Part shown: positions 52,444 through 63,480 of the stretch, one piece after another | Layout: each line of letters opens with the position of its first letter | Numbering within the stretch: position 1 is the stretch's first letter | From: Ctena decussata | Lineage: Eukaryota > Mollusca > Bivalvia > Lucinida > Lucinidae | Length of the DNA: 64,000 nucleotides | Assembly (NCBI GenBank): GCA_963989385.1 | Contig: OZ022505.1 | Coordinates: 57,787,737 to 57,851,736 of the forward strand | Reading direction: 5' to 3' | The notes under the pieces: model-generated | The model's database searches: none | Seen by the model: the letters and a program-made list of their open reading frames with translations, nothing else | Told to the model about the DNA's origin: nothing | Program-made: the position numbers and the translations under genes

Positions 52444-52716
52444 TTTGGTTGGTTGCTTGATTTGATGCTTAACGTCCACGGTAAACAACTAAGGTCATGT
52501 CGGGACGCTCAGTTAACCTAACCACACTATTCCTGGGCAGGCTTAGACCTCCTAAGCGGTAACCAGTACTAAGTGCACATACTTTCGCCAGTAACTGACA
52601 ACTGCCCTTCTTGAATCAGCGGAAGGAGAAACGAAAGTATGTGGCCAGACCGGGATTCGAACCCAGGACCTCTGACTTACGAGTCAGGTGCCCTACCGAT
52701 TGCGCTACCCGGCCCG
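52444..52716 (-). mobile_element. tRNA-headed SINE with 14-bp target duplication
   Basis: Flanked by GCCACTCCGTTAGA at 52430-52443 and 52717-52730. On the minus strand it runs from a tRNA-like head, through a body with GCTGATTCAAGAAGGGCAG, GCCTGCCCAGGAATAGTGTG and ACCGTGGACGTTAAGCA, to an A/T tail. The body is shared with 36242-36381 and 59376-59590. Confidence 0.92.
52643..52714 (-). tRNA. tRNA-Thr(CGT)-like head of the SINE (not a functional gene)
   Basis: A full acceptor stem (GGCCGGG / TCTGGCC), T arm GGTTCGAATCC (B box) and an anticodon stem CTGAC/GTCAG are present. The anticodon loop TCGTAA has six bases instead of seven, and the D stem has a G-G mismatch. It sits at the 5' end of a SINE with target duplications, so it is a retrotransposed tRNA derivative that supplies the internal Pol III promoter. 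Confidence 0.6.
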
Positions 52717-52828
52717 GCCACTCCGTTAGAAGGGAGCCTACAAATAGAGTTCGTACGAACAGAGCTATCATTCTGAAGAATAGCTGTATTCGGAACATGA
52801 TAGGTTTTCTTTCGAAAAGAGCTATCCT

Positions 52829-52937
52829 GCCCAATAGGCACATGACGTCAGTACGACGTCGTACTGACGTCGATGCGACGTCATTGCGTTGCATCGACGT
52901 CAGTGCGACGTCATTTTAACGTCACGTGCCTGCTGGG
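52829..52937. mobile_element. Small GACGTC palindromic MITE
   Basis: Ends GCCCAATAGGCACATGACG and complement (CGTCACGTGCCTGCTGGG) enclose a chain of GACGTC/CGACGT palindromes (AGTACGACGTCGTACT at the core). Relative at 10418-10512. Confidence 0.7.
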
Positions 52938-53054
52938 TGGACTTGGTGATCCTAGATTACAGAGACAGCAAAGATTCAGTGTTACCTACATGTTGGGTGG
53001 CATTTTCGAGTCTTTCACCCTTTATCCGCCTCTGAGACTAAAAATCATTTCCGA

Positions 53055-53170
53055 AGGACGGACCGACAGACATACGGACAGCCAACGAGAAAACGTAATA
53101 CTCCGACACTTACCCCGACACTTACCCCGCCACTAACGTTCTGAAGGGACTCATTCTAGTGGGGTATCAA
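53055..53170. repeat. Diverged relative of the 5890-5985 repeat end
   Basis: GGACGGACCGACAGACATAC, GGACAGCCAACGAGAAAACG and TTACCCCGCCACTAACGT match the element end at 5890-5985 in order. The terminal hairpin is partly lost. Confidence 0.6.
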
Positions 53171-53225
53171 ACGCTTAAGCACTGTCTCCTAAATACCTCA
53201 TATCAAGGAACTATAGCAGCCGCCT

Positions 53226-53375
53226 TCCAGAGAAAGGGAGAAAGAAAAGAGATATGATGAGAAAGAGAAAAAATGACCAGATGACCCCCATCCCCGGCCC
53301 CCCTGCAGCTACTGCAAGCACAGCAGGCCCTCGCCCTTCTAGCATCTAAATTAGTAGGACGCCCCGGTACTGAAA
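53226..53375. repeat. Dispersed repeat shared with 8577-8775
   Basis: GGGAGAAAGAAAAGAGATATGA, CTACTGCAAGCACAGCAGGC and TAGTAGGACGCCCCGG-type blocks in the same order as 8577-8775. This copy lacks the internal 58-bp duplication. Confidence 0.6.
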
Positions 53376-53730
53376 GTTATTCACTGCATATGCCTTGCGC
53401 CGTGTGCCCGACGGTACTCATATTCGATACAACACAGCTCCGACATTGTAATTTTCAGTGGCATCTGGCTAAGTACACAATTCCGAATGATCTCTTCAAT
53501 GTCAGAAAAATAAAAAGAGTGTAGACCCTGATCAAAGACAAATATTTTCTGCTTTGATCAGTTTGATCAGAGTAAAAAGCAATTATATCTTTCACACTTT
53601 CACCATAAGAACTGATGTTTGAATGCATCAAAGGTGGACACTGGTTATACAGCGCATTCTGTAGCGTCATATGTGAGTAAACATTGTTTGCCAAGGTAAC
53701 ACCGGGTTCATAAACGTTTCTATCATTGAC

Positions 53731-53930
53731 GGAGCCCCGTTAGCTCAGTGGGTTAAGCGCTGGCCTACTGATCTAGCGGTCGCGGATTCGAGACCTGCCG
53801 GAGACGGAGTTCTTTCCATCGTAAACGGGGTTCCATTGCACACAGCCTTTCATTATCATCCGCCCAACGTCCTGATATGACTGAAATACTGTTGAAAAGG
53901 ACGTAAAATCGCAAGTCATCCATCCATCTA
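53731..53930 (+). mobile_element. Second tRNA-headed SINE with 14-bp target duplication
   Basis: TTTCTATCATTGAC is repeated at 53717-53730 and 53931-53944. The head carries an A box (TAGCTCAGTGGGTTAAGC) and a B-box-like GGATTCGAGACC. The body has GACTGAAATACTGTTGAAAAGG and the tail is (CATC)n. It is a different family from 52444-52716. The head (about 53731-53806) does not fold as a good tRNA. Confidence 0.9.
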
Positions 53931-54908
53931 TTTCTATCATTGACTCAAAGAAAGATTGGAAGACGCTAAATACTGCGGATTCGCTGAAAATTTTCATCAA
54001 TTTAATTTGAAACTCCTTAAAACCAACATTAGAACATTATCTATTGAAATCTGTTTACTGAAGTAATTGAACACTGAGCAAAGTGCCTAATCAGAATTCG
54101 CAGATAAGTAGGTTGATCTGGGTCTAAGATGCTTGCAAATGTTTTATAGTCTAACTCCTCAGTTGATCGTAATCTGTCTTGAAACATGACTGGTAAGAAA
54201 AAACACAGGGTCAAAGTTTTAGTGTTGTGATAACAGATACGGCGGATACAGGCCCTTTCGCCTAAGAAACATTATGAAAAATACATCTAATAAAACATAA
54301 AATCGTTTCATCACGTTTTTTTTTCTTCAAAATATACATAACCTAGTGGACCTGCTCTTAGTTATTCGTCATACTAATTGAACACAGACGCATTCGGCAT
54401 GGTTTCGAATCCGCCCTAATATACACCTTTCCTATAATTCAGAGTCTGTACGAGTTTTGTCCCTTCCAACGCCTATGACGTCATCTATAAGATAGGCTAT
54501 TGTTTTTCATTGTGTAACCAAATAGCTGCCGGTTTTCCGTATATTCAAAACTAACATTCAACGGTTAAGATTCAGACAACTATTTTGTTCAAACTATATT
54601 TAGCTCTTTCTTTGTTGGAAAATAAGCTTTATAACTTATAGCATTTGGGAATTTAACATAAAACTAAAAGATTTCCCACTAAAATTTCGGGCCAAAATTA
54701 CCGTAATCGAAAGAGTATGTATCACCAGTACAGCTTCCAAAACATAAGGAAAAGAAAGAAAATCGCAGATGTTCAGTCCGTTATTACAAAAGATACAAAA
54801 CGAACGATTAGCTGATTATAAAGCAGACGCACGCTTAAAATGATAACAAAGTGTGCTGACACGGAATTCGTTTGTGCAATCACCGACTTGCGCGCATTGC
54901 CGCAATAA

Positions 54909-57360
54909 CACGCCTGGTAAACTATCACAGGTACCTCTGCGGAGGTACCGATAAAATGTTGTGACAGGCATCCGGAGCTACCTGTGACGGACCAAAAATA
55001 AACAAAAAAAACGGTAGGTATTCGTCTTTTTTGATAAAATACATTATAACCAGGGAGTTTATTGAAAATCAAAGAATGCTATTCGACCCTTATATACATT
55101 AAGTTTTGTCACACAGTATATCTCCGGGAACTTTACATATATACAGAAGATATGACTTTTGAAGTGGCTTTAAGGACAGTCGAAAGTACTCAAAACAAGA
55201 ACAAATTGGTTGTTTTATGTCCTAAATGCACTTTTCTTGCATAAGAATCTGTTGATCTGGATACACTGACGTAAAGTAAACCTCCTTGCCCAATATAAAT
55301 GCCGATAAACTCCAAATAAGGCTGGATCGGTGAAAAAAACAACTGGAGGTGCCTGTGACGGAATGGAGGTGCCTGTGATGTAAGAAAATATAGCGAAAAT
55401 CTGAAGATTTATAGCGGTTGCAAATATTGATATTCTTCATCTCTAGACCACTGCCTTGAAAGAATCGTTCATTCAACGACGAAATTTAATCTATCATAAT
55501 GCGAATATCAAGCATAGTTTTGTTAAAACGACAGACAATGATCATGAACTTATACAATCAGATTCTACATCCTGCTCTCAAAACCAAGATGGAAGTAAGT
55601 ATACGTTGACAATAGTTCATACAAGACACGCATTGTAAACCGAATAAAGAGCTCTTTCCCAGACAGGTGGAAATTCGCCTACCCCAAATGAAAACAACGC
55701 TAACTTCTGTTTTCCTATTTTATATTTTAAATTACAAAAGTAACCAGAAAGCAAAGTGGGCAGCTGTACAGGACCTTATTGCCAGAAGACTACAGACAAG
55801 CGGACATAAGAACACGTAACATTGATGCTTCACAACAGAAATCCAAAATCCAAAGCAGATCATCTCAAAGAGTTATTGTCCGTTTTTTTTTCCATATCTG
55901 TTAGTCAACCATTGACGAGTTGTACGTAGCTGTTGAAAATTTACTGCCTCATTCAGTGTTAGAATAGTTATGAAATGCGCTTAGATAAGAGGCAGCGTTT
56001 TTGTGAATGGTGATGACTGCCTGTTAGTCATTCCAAATCGTTAGAAATTGTCGAGGTCACACGCCATGCTAGCTACTCGAAACGTTTGCAAAAACAACGT
56101 TTCAGAAGATGACATTTATGTAGTAAAAGTGCTCTTTTGTTACCAAATTGGATGCAGTGGCTGTTCGGAGACTTTGAATTACACGTTATTTACAGTAAGA
56201 TTCCGATCACTTCAATATACTAAACGGTGTAATATTGAGAACATGTCACCTGCCGATGATGTAATCTGAAGGCCTTACGGAAGTATTTGGATTCTAGCGC
56301 CAACAATTCAAAACTACACAGACTGAATCACTTGTAGCACCTATCACTCCAGTTACCACAAAGTTAACACATACAGCGAGCGTCATACGACACTTGCGGG
56401 CGACACATATGAGGTACCAAAAGGATCAACACTATAGATACCTGTACGTGTATGCCTGTTGACGGGTATCGGCAATTTTGACAATTTAACACACCATACG
56501 TGTAGCTGGCATGACGTGTGACCTCGACAATTTCTGACAAGTTGGAATGACTCACAGCCAGCACCTCCCGATCACAGTCATCACCAGTCACAAAATGTTG
56601 GCTCTTATTTAAGCGCACATTTCATAACGATTCTAACACTGAATTAGGCAGTTAATTTTCAGCAACTATGTGAAATTCGTAAATGTTTGACTTACAAAAG
56701 CGGAAACAAATTGGACAATAGCTCTTTGAGATGGTGTTTTAGAAATTTTAACATGGAATTTCATGATATACGCATTATGATAGCTTAATGGGACGTTGAA
56801 TGAATGATTCTTTCCAGGCAGTGGTTTAGAGAAGATGTCAATATTTCCAGCTGCAATAACTATTCAGATTTTCACTATATTTGCTTACATCACAGGCACC
56901 TCCACACCGTTGCAGGCACCTCCAGCTGTTGTTTTGAAAAATCAAGCCTTATTTGTAGTCAATCGACATTTATATTTGAGCAAGGAGGTTACCTTAACAC
57001 CAGTGTGCCGAGAAAAACAGATTCGTATGCAAGATCACTGCATTTAAGACCAAAAACGGCCGAATTCTTTATGTTTTGAGTACTGTGGGCTGACATCAAA
57101 GCCACTTCAAAAGTCGTATCTTTGGTTAATATGGAAAGCTCAGGGGGATATAATGTGTGACAAAACTTTATGCCTATAAGGGTCGAATAGCACTTTTTGA
57201 TTTTTAATAAACTCCCTGGTTATTTTATATTTTGTCAAAAAAAGAGGAATACCTACCGTTTGTTGTCATTTTTTGGACAGTCACAGGCAGCTCCAGGTGC
57301 CTGTCACAACTTTTTATCGGTACCTCCGCCGGAGGTACCTGTGATAGTTTACCAGGCGTG
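54909..57360. mobile_element. Long-TIR foldback element, copy 2 (uninterrupted)
   Basis: Ends CACGCCTGGTAAACTATCAC and exact complement, flanked by AATAA at 54904-54908 and 57361-57365 (5-bp target duplication). TIRs of about 600 bp, an inner inverted pair (about 55860-56080 with 56480-56750), and a centre without recognisable coding. It aligns to copy 1 throughout and shows what that copy looked like before three insertions. Confidence 0.9.
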
Positions 57361-57397
57361 AATAAACAAACACCTATGATTGTATGATTGTGTATTA

Positions 57398-57590
57398 CCT
57401 AGACACGTGATCGGAAGGCAGTTCTTCTTCTTCTTCCAATAAAGTACAGACACCGTCGTCCGGCGTATTATCGTACTGGCGCGTGGGTGGTGCAGGAACA
57501 ATCAACATGAAGGTGAAGGCTAAAATATCTATGTACAGTGCAGTTAAAATCATCCAGTACGAGTTTAGCGGAGTCTGATGGTTTGCACTT
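57398..57590 (-). CDS. Unidentified open frame with membrane segment and acidic tail (possible exon)
   Basis: I do not recognise this protein. Read from an AG acceptor-like site (ACCATCAG) it gives TPLNSYWMILTALYIDIL, AFTFMLIVPAP, then CTLLEEEEELPSDHVSR and TAA. It has one strong hydrophobic helix, followed by a hydrophilic tail with an acidic cluster and a dileucine. The DILAFT stretch resembles the first helix of some major-facilitator transporters, but that is weak. AG|GTAATA overlaps the stop and could be a donor instead. It directly follows a non-LTR RT fragment, so it may be part of that element's tail. Confidence 0.2.
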
Positions 57591-57720
57591 CCTCCTTGAA
57601 GCTGTCTAGAGTTGAGCAGCTTACTACTGTCTGGGGAAGGCTGTTCCACAATCTGATGGTGTCTGGGAAGAAGGACCTCTGGAGGCCCACAGCATTCACA
57701 GTTTTAAGAACACCAACCGT
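57565..57720 (-). pseudogene. Non-LTR retrotransposon RT C-terminal fragment
   Basis: The minus strand reads GLQRSFFPDTIRLWNSLPQT, then STLDSFKEEVQTIRLR and a stop. The SFFP.TI..WNSLP and TLDSFK motifs are the standard C-terminal signature of CR1/L2/RTE-type ORF2 proteins. Upstream sequence does not continue the RT, so it is 5'-truncated. Confidence 0.75.
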
Positions 57721-58315
57721 GAAATGGATCAAAGATATGTAAGGGATGGAAAAAAATAATATAAATTCAACCTCGGGTTCAAACTTACGGAAAACTGTCT
57801 GGATGCTGATGCTTTTAGATCGGTGTATCTCACAAGAAACAACCATAAATATCAGCGCTATAATCTGTCCGGTAATTATACGTAGTTACTATCTGAAATG
57901 TCGGAAAAATGGAAATAACTTTTCAGATTTACGAAACTTATTCATACGAAAACTTTTTTTTTATATTGGACAAACGTGAATGTATTGCCGGGGTGTTAAA
58001 ACACGGCGTCGATGAAAGGGGGCATGAAAATCAAGAGCGACCTGTCGGGATTCTCAATGTGATATTAAAATAAATAAATAAAGATATATATAAATAAATA
58101 ACTGTTGCATGAAAACGGGGCAATTATACTTTAATTTGGTCTTTCAATGATTTTTTGCAGTTTACATTTACAAAACGTCTGCTGTATGCATGTTATGTGC
58201 GCTTGCAGTTGTACTGAATTATATGGGATATCCTATAGATGACGTCACAGTCTACTTGGGTAGATAACTCGTGCGCGACTTAATCGATTAATAGGAAAGG
58301 TGTATATTAATTAGG

Positions 58316-59375
58316 AGTGAACAACATACAAAGATAAAGGAATGACACCTACCGTGCTAATTTTATACAGCTCAGCAACGAAGGTGAGTGGTTAAAAACG
58401 TACACGTATTTTCTTGCTGAGATTTTTTTACATCTATTATATGTACCATTGCCATCAGTATCTTGCTTCGAAAATGAAGTGCTCGTCGACCTGTACTAAC
58501 GTGATCTCTTTACAAACATCAAAGTGATAACAGCATTTCTCATTCACTCACATACATTTAACTGAATACCGCACACTATACCCTCAGGTGTGGGAGCTTG
58601 GCTGGAAAGGGTAGGGGCGGGGGGTAAATTCCTATATATGGTACAGTAGAGAAATGCGGCCCGAATAGCCTTTTTTTGTATTTGATTGACCACCTTTTTT
58701 TAAGCAAAAGGTATATGTCTAACCTGTTTTTCTTGATACGGCTGCCTTCGAACCTCACTTTGAACGTAACCCATGGCGTTCATACTTCCATGAAGAACCG
58801 AAAAATGACATTTATTTCTTAAATGAATGACATCTTCTTAAAGAAGCTTTCTTGTATATTAAACTGAGGAAAAATGATTTTACAATACTCACTTGGTCAT
58901 TTTAATGAATCATTTTTTTTTCATTTGTACCTTTTCAAAACTGATTTTGTTAGACTGAGTTTTAAGAACATGAAATTATTCTCTATCAAGAAATGTTATA
59001 GTTGATTACTGAGAACCTCATTCAGAGTATATGAATATGCATGAAAACTCGAAGGGCAGTATATGAATAGGTCAGTATTTTATGAAGTAAGGAATATGAA
59101 TGGGTCATAGTTTTCTGCGCCAAAGTACATGAAGTGGATGGGTTTTGCGATACGAGGCCACGGCGTACCAATATGCCCTCGAGGTCCCTGACCCGCTCCA
59201 CCCCTAGACTACAAAGTGTAAGATGCATAAAATAATGAGAATGAGACTTACTAACTCTGATGCTAGTAACACCCTCAGAAGTCCTTGCCACTGGAGCTAT
59301 GCCACTTTGTTAAACAAAGTGTCAACATATTACCAATAAAAGGCAGATCAGTTTGCCAATCTAAAAACTCAAAAT
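58316..59375. other. No gene recognised
   Basis: Small minus-strand frames at 58576-58758 and 59022-59291 have no motif or splice context. GAATATGCATGAA / GTATATGAATAG-like blocks near 59030-59105 suggest degenerate repeats. Confidence 0.45.
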
Positions 59376-59590
59376 CCAGAGGTTCCGGGTTCGATACTCG
59401 GTCCGGCCACTCACTTTTTTTCTCCTTATGCTGATTCAAGAAGGGCAGTTGTCAGTTAATGGCGAAAGTATGTGCACCGATGTGCTGGTTAGCCGCTTCG
59501 GAGGTCAAAGCCTGCCCAGGAATAGTGTGGTTAGGTTAACTGACCGTTCCGACATGACCAAAGCTATTTACCGTGGACAAAAAGCAACGA
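59376..59590 (+). mobile_element. SINE copy (head truncated)
   Basis: It starts inside the tRNA T arm (GGTTCCGGGTTCGATACTCG) and continues with GCTGATTCAAGAAGGGCAG, GCCTGCCCAGGAATAGTGTG, CCGACATGACC and TACCGTGGAC. Same family as 52444-52716, opposite strand. The small open frame across it is not a gene. Confidence 0.85.
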
Positions 59591-59906
59591 CAAGAACAAA
59601 GCCTATCAAAAAGTCTGGTCGGAGGTTTCATTGATTTGCTTCGTCTGAAAACGAACAATCTTGGCATATGCTTACAGTATTAATTCGGATCAGCCTGACC
59701 AGAATCTTTCCTGTCTTTTCTGTTTGCATGAACTATGAAGAGTCTAAGCGATGACGTGGGCTGGATTGAATAATGCATTTGTTTACGCGACAGCGCTCAA
59801 TAGTGCGAATTACACCTACATATAGGGGCCACTTTTTTAACTCGCCTGTCTAAGATTTAAAATACAGCATGAGCGTCTTCAGAATGATTGCTTTACACAT
59901 GCCTAG

Positions 59907-60281
59907 AAACGGAAAAGAAAAATCAGTAACTTTAGGTTAGGTGGGAGTAATTCAGCGCCGCCATGCAGCACTTTCTGTCGCCACGTTACCGTAACGACCC
60001 TAAACGTTCCTTTTGAGAAAAACAAGATTGCGTCAACGTTAGCTGCTTCTTTGAGTAGACCACTGTATGGTCAGTTTACAAAATGCAAGTCGGCCGAATT
60101 CCGGCTGAAGTTTAAAGAAAATAGACAGCTCCGTAGAGAAGAAACTAAAAATTTCATACGGCAAAATGGCGTCGTAAAGTCTAATCCAGAACCGTACACT
60201 GAGCAGTTAGATCAGGGTGTACCCCTCGACCACATAATTTTGTCCGAAACTTTTGAGTTTACCGTTGAGTTTACTCGGTAG
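59907..60281 (+). CDS. Unidentified open frame (possible exon)
   Basis: The frame is open from after a TAG at 59904 to TAG at 60279. There is no obvious ATG start; a TTTAG acceptor-like site at 59931-59935 is one possible entry. The product, about 115 residues from there, is rich in Lys/Arg/Glu (FRLKFKENRQLRREETKNF) and ends HIILSETFEFTVEFTR. It shows no membrane segment, repeat or motif I can name. It is not part of any repeat identified here, which is the main reason to list it. It may equally be a chance frame. Confidence 0.2.
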   Translation, partial: KRKRKISNFRLGGSNSAPPCSTFCRHVTVTTLNVPFEKNKIASTLAASLSRPLYGQFTKCKSAEFRLKFKENRQLRREETKNFIRQNGVVKSNPEPYTEQLDQGVPLDHIILSETFEFTVEFTR

Positions 60282-61801
60282 CAGTCAGAGAAAGTGACAT
60301 TATGCCACTACATAGCAAAAGTAATGCAACATTTCAGTTATATTAAAAGTTCTTAGACACTCCCTAGCGTTTTAACAACACCAGGCAGCTGTAGTCCTAT
60401 CGCGGGCGATGCAATGTCGTCAGGACCTTGTTTCGACGTTAATATGATAATTCAACGATCTGTCCTGATTGTAAATAGGCTAAGAACAACGAGGCGTTTT
60501 TTCTGTTTCTTCCTTTTTCACGACTCCTTCTTTCTTTATTATTTTATATCACAGAGTCGTTTCACTAAAGTTTAACGGGCAAACACGAACTATGTTTGAA
60601 GAAAGATTCTGCAAATGGTGCAATTTGTGAGAGGGTATTTAATGAATGAATTTCATTTTTCTGATTGCTGATTGTTTACCGAAGTATAAACTGCATTGGG
60701 TCGCATGCAAAGTAAGCGAAACCCGAAGAGGTTCATGCAAACTTTGCTTATATTAACATTCTTTTCTATCTATTATTTTACCACATTGCGTAAGGGGTTA
60801 CAGTTGAAGCATAAAAAAAATTATACGCAGTGTTTCTAGTAAAGGCGGAACAGCGTCAAATGCGTAACAATGACGTCATAACGTCGCCTACGTCAAATCA
60901 TATTGGAGAACCATGGTTTATTTTGACGTCACTTAAAGCCGTGTAGCGTCGCGTGACCGATGTAGTTATTGGAGTATAAACCACATTACGTTCTAATGGC
61001 TTACCATAGTGTAAGTATCAATAAATATGAGTGTCATTTGACAGTTCGAATCCAAGATTCATTATTATAGTAATTCCAGGATAAGCACAGAAATCGTCTT
61101 GTCAGTCACTGAATATTCATTACAAGGGAAACTTTTAAAATAATACATCATAGTACGTCGTTATAGCCTCATAGCAATAACATAGCATACGAAAAGCGTT
61201 AGTTGATACCTGGCGAGAAAAGTTTAGTAACGTTAACGTCACCTTGCGCGGTCTTAACGTTGCAATCTAAAGAGACAAAAAACAACAACAAAAAACGATC
61301 ATTTTCTGAACTTTTGCTCGAAATTCAAGTCGGGGACCTACTATTTTAACAGCTTTAATGTGAACCGCTCTCAGTGGGCCATACAGTGTTAGTTTTTGAA
61401 GAAACAAAATGCGTTTCTCAGAGTGAAAGAGGGGCGTGCAAAGAAGTGAGTTTTCCATAGAACACCATAATAACGTCGGAAGCAAAATAAGGAAAAAAAA
61501 ATAATACAGCGCGCCTATAGAAGCAATGGAAAGTTAGCTTGTTTTATTCTGCAACAATCCACTGTTTCAGAGCGCGTGAGTCTGATTGCTGACGTCACTG
61601 CAAGTACTGACGTAATTTTGTGACGTTTTGAGACGTTAGACGACGTACCATCTCTTTTCCTTTCTAAAATCGACATAAATAACATACATTTGTTTTAAAT
61701 ACTGTTAAGAATATTGGCGGGAGCATGAACGCGCTGGCAGGAAGGTTGGGAGAGTTTGAATGAAAAGAATAGTTTTTTTAACGTTTTTGAGTGTTAGAAT
61801 C
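60282..61801. other. No gene recognised
   Basis: Two GACGT-rich patches (about 60847-60960 and 61590-61650) resemble the GACGTC repeats elsewhere in the window but have no clear ends. Confidence 0.45.
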
Positions 61802-62023
61802 GAAATAGTTCAGCTCCAGCATTGAATTGTTGTGTAACAATTCACTGTTTGTTGGTCAGTTGTAAGTAAATATATCACTCGCGTTACGCGCTCGTGATAT
61901 GATCTACTTTACAACTGACCTCCAAACAGTGAATTATTACTTGCGAGTGGTATATCTACTCACAACTGACCGACAAACAGTGAATTATTACTCAACAATT
62001 CACTGCTAGAGCTGATCTATTTC
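61802..62023. mobile_element. Palindromic MITE, CAATTCACTGTTTG arms
   Basis: TIRs of about 80 bp: GAAATAGTTCAGCTCCAGCA...CAGTTGTAAGTA, matched inverted at the right end. A third copy of TTGTAAGTA...CACTCGC forms a perfect internal hairpin around GCGTTACGCGC. The whole 222 bp is self-complementary. Confidence 0.82.
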
Positions 62024-63195
62024 TTAATTGACATTTTCGAGGTCGGATATTTTGAACACGACATCGATCGATAAGTAGTTCAGTCATTCCGTCGTTCAAG
62101 TGCCCTAATTTTTTACCAAAAATGAAAGGAAAGATTTTTTGATCAGTTTCAAATCAATTGTTGTGAGTCCAAAATTGTAAGAGTTCGATAAACAAAGACA
62201 AGCTTTCAACCGAGATGTTTCTATTTTTGTTGAGCAGATTTTCTATCTTGCATATGTTCCATGTTGACGAGGAACTCAAGTCTTTTTCAAACTAGCACTG
62301 AATATTCTATTCATTGAAAAAAAAAGGAATTTTATAATGTTTTAAAGTATTTAATATTATTTTGTATGATGACTAGTGATTTTTACCACAAAACTGATAG
62401 GTTGAACTGAACAGACGTTAATCTGTTGATCTGAACAAACATTAATTACATGTACATACGCAGCTATGCATGATAATTAATTATGCAGCTGGCTAATTAG
62501 CACCAATTTTCATTTTCTTTGATCCTAATGACTCTTGGTGGCGGTCATTTCACAAAACGGATTTATTACACACAATATCTGGTCGCAAATATGCACACAC
62601 TATGCATGTGTAGAAAACGTTAGTAGTTTTGATTTTGGAAGCGTTTTCCCTTAAAGTCACCAAAAACAAAAACAGTTGAACTTATACAGCGTATATCCAG
62701 ATGAGATGGTTTGTAATAAGCCACCTCATCCGGATCTGCACTGTCTGCCCGCTACACTTTGGTTTCTTAATATGATGTAGCTTGGCCTTAACTTTTTTAT
62801 TCTTTCTTTTTTTTTTTTTTTGAAAATTTTCGGGCGTAAATTTTGTCGTCCGCTTTGTTAGCAGTTCAAGGCATAATTATTTATCTGTCGTTTTGCAATT
62901 AAGGCATCTTTTTCTTTTAATACATATTACCGAAAAAAATACATAAATGTCTTTTAAAATATCATGCTGCACATTATTGGTCGTACAGTACCTATGCATA
63001 AATATACTTAACGTTGCACCTCAGAACAACTTATTGGTTTGTATTTGAATTACTTGACAAAAATGTTTTTTTTATTTATTTTTCTTATTTACTTTTTTTT
63101 GAAATAAAATAGTCCTACTTATGTAGGAACCTTATGGCATACCGTAAATAATGTTATCAGTAGGCACTTAAATGTGCTGAAAAGGCTGTTATATT
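62024..63195. other. No gene recognised
   Basis: AT-rich with poly-T near 62806. CCAGATGAGATGGTTTG...CACCTCATCCGG at about 62698-62735 is a small hairpin like the core of the TTCGGACAG MITE. Confidence 0.45.
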
Positions 63196-63478
63196 TTCAT
63201 GTCGCATTTTTACGCACCAGCGTAACAACTTAGTGACATACCTTATAGACGATTATAAGGATTCCCTTAAAAATGCTTAAAACCATGGCACTTTAAATCA
63301 TATTTACGCACATGCGTAAAAACTTAGTGACATACCTTATTTGTAATCATAAGTAGCTCCTTAAATGTGCGTAAAAGTACAGCAGTTTTAAGCAGCTGCT
63401 TAAATATCCAAATAAGCCATGTCACAAAGCACTTTTAAGCACGAGCTTAAATGGCTTATAGATGCGTGTTTTTGCTGT
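63196..63478. repeat. Palindromic/direct repeat cluster, TACGCACNNGCGTAA
   Basis: TTTACGCACATGCGTAA-type palindromes each followed by AACTTAGTGACATACCTTAT occur twice (about 63207 and 63304). Inverted relatives (AAATAAGCCATGTCACAAAG) follow to 63478. It directly abuts copy 4 of family U. Confidence 0.6.
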
Positions 63479-63480
63479 GA

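Larger units (their letters stand above)
54415..58315. other. Possible larger element bounded by an 85-bp inverted pair
   Basis: CCTAATATACACCTTTCCTAT...TGACGTCATCTATA (54415-54497) reappears inverted at 58226-58315. The pair brackets foldback copy 2 and the RT and membrane-ORF fragments. It could be the TIR of an older transposon into which the foldback element jumped, or two independent copies of a short repeat. No target duplication was seen. Confidence 0.35.

Noticed and set aside
52643..52714. Functional tRNA-Thr gene
   Set aside because: Six-base anticodon loop, mismatched D stem, and the sequence is the head of a SINE bounded by target duplications.
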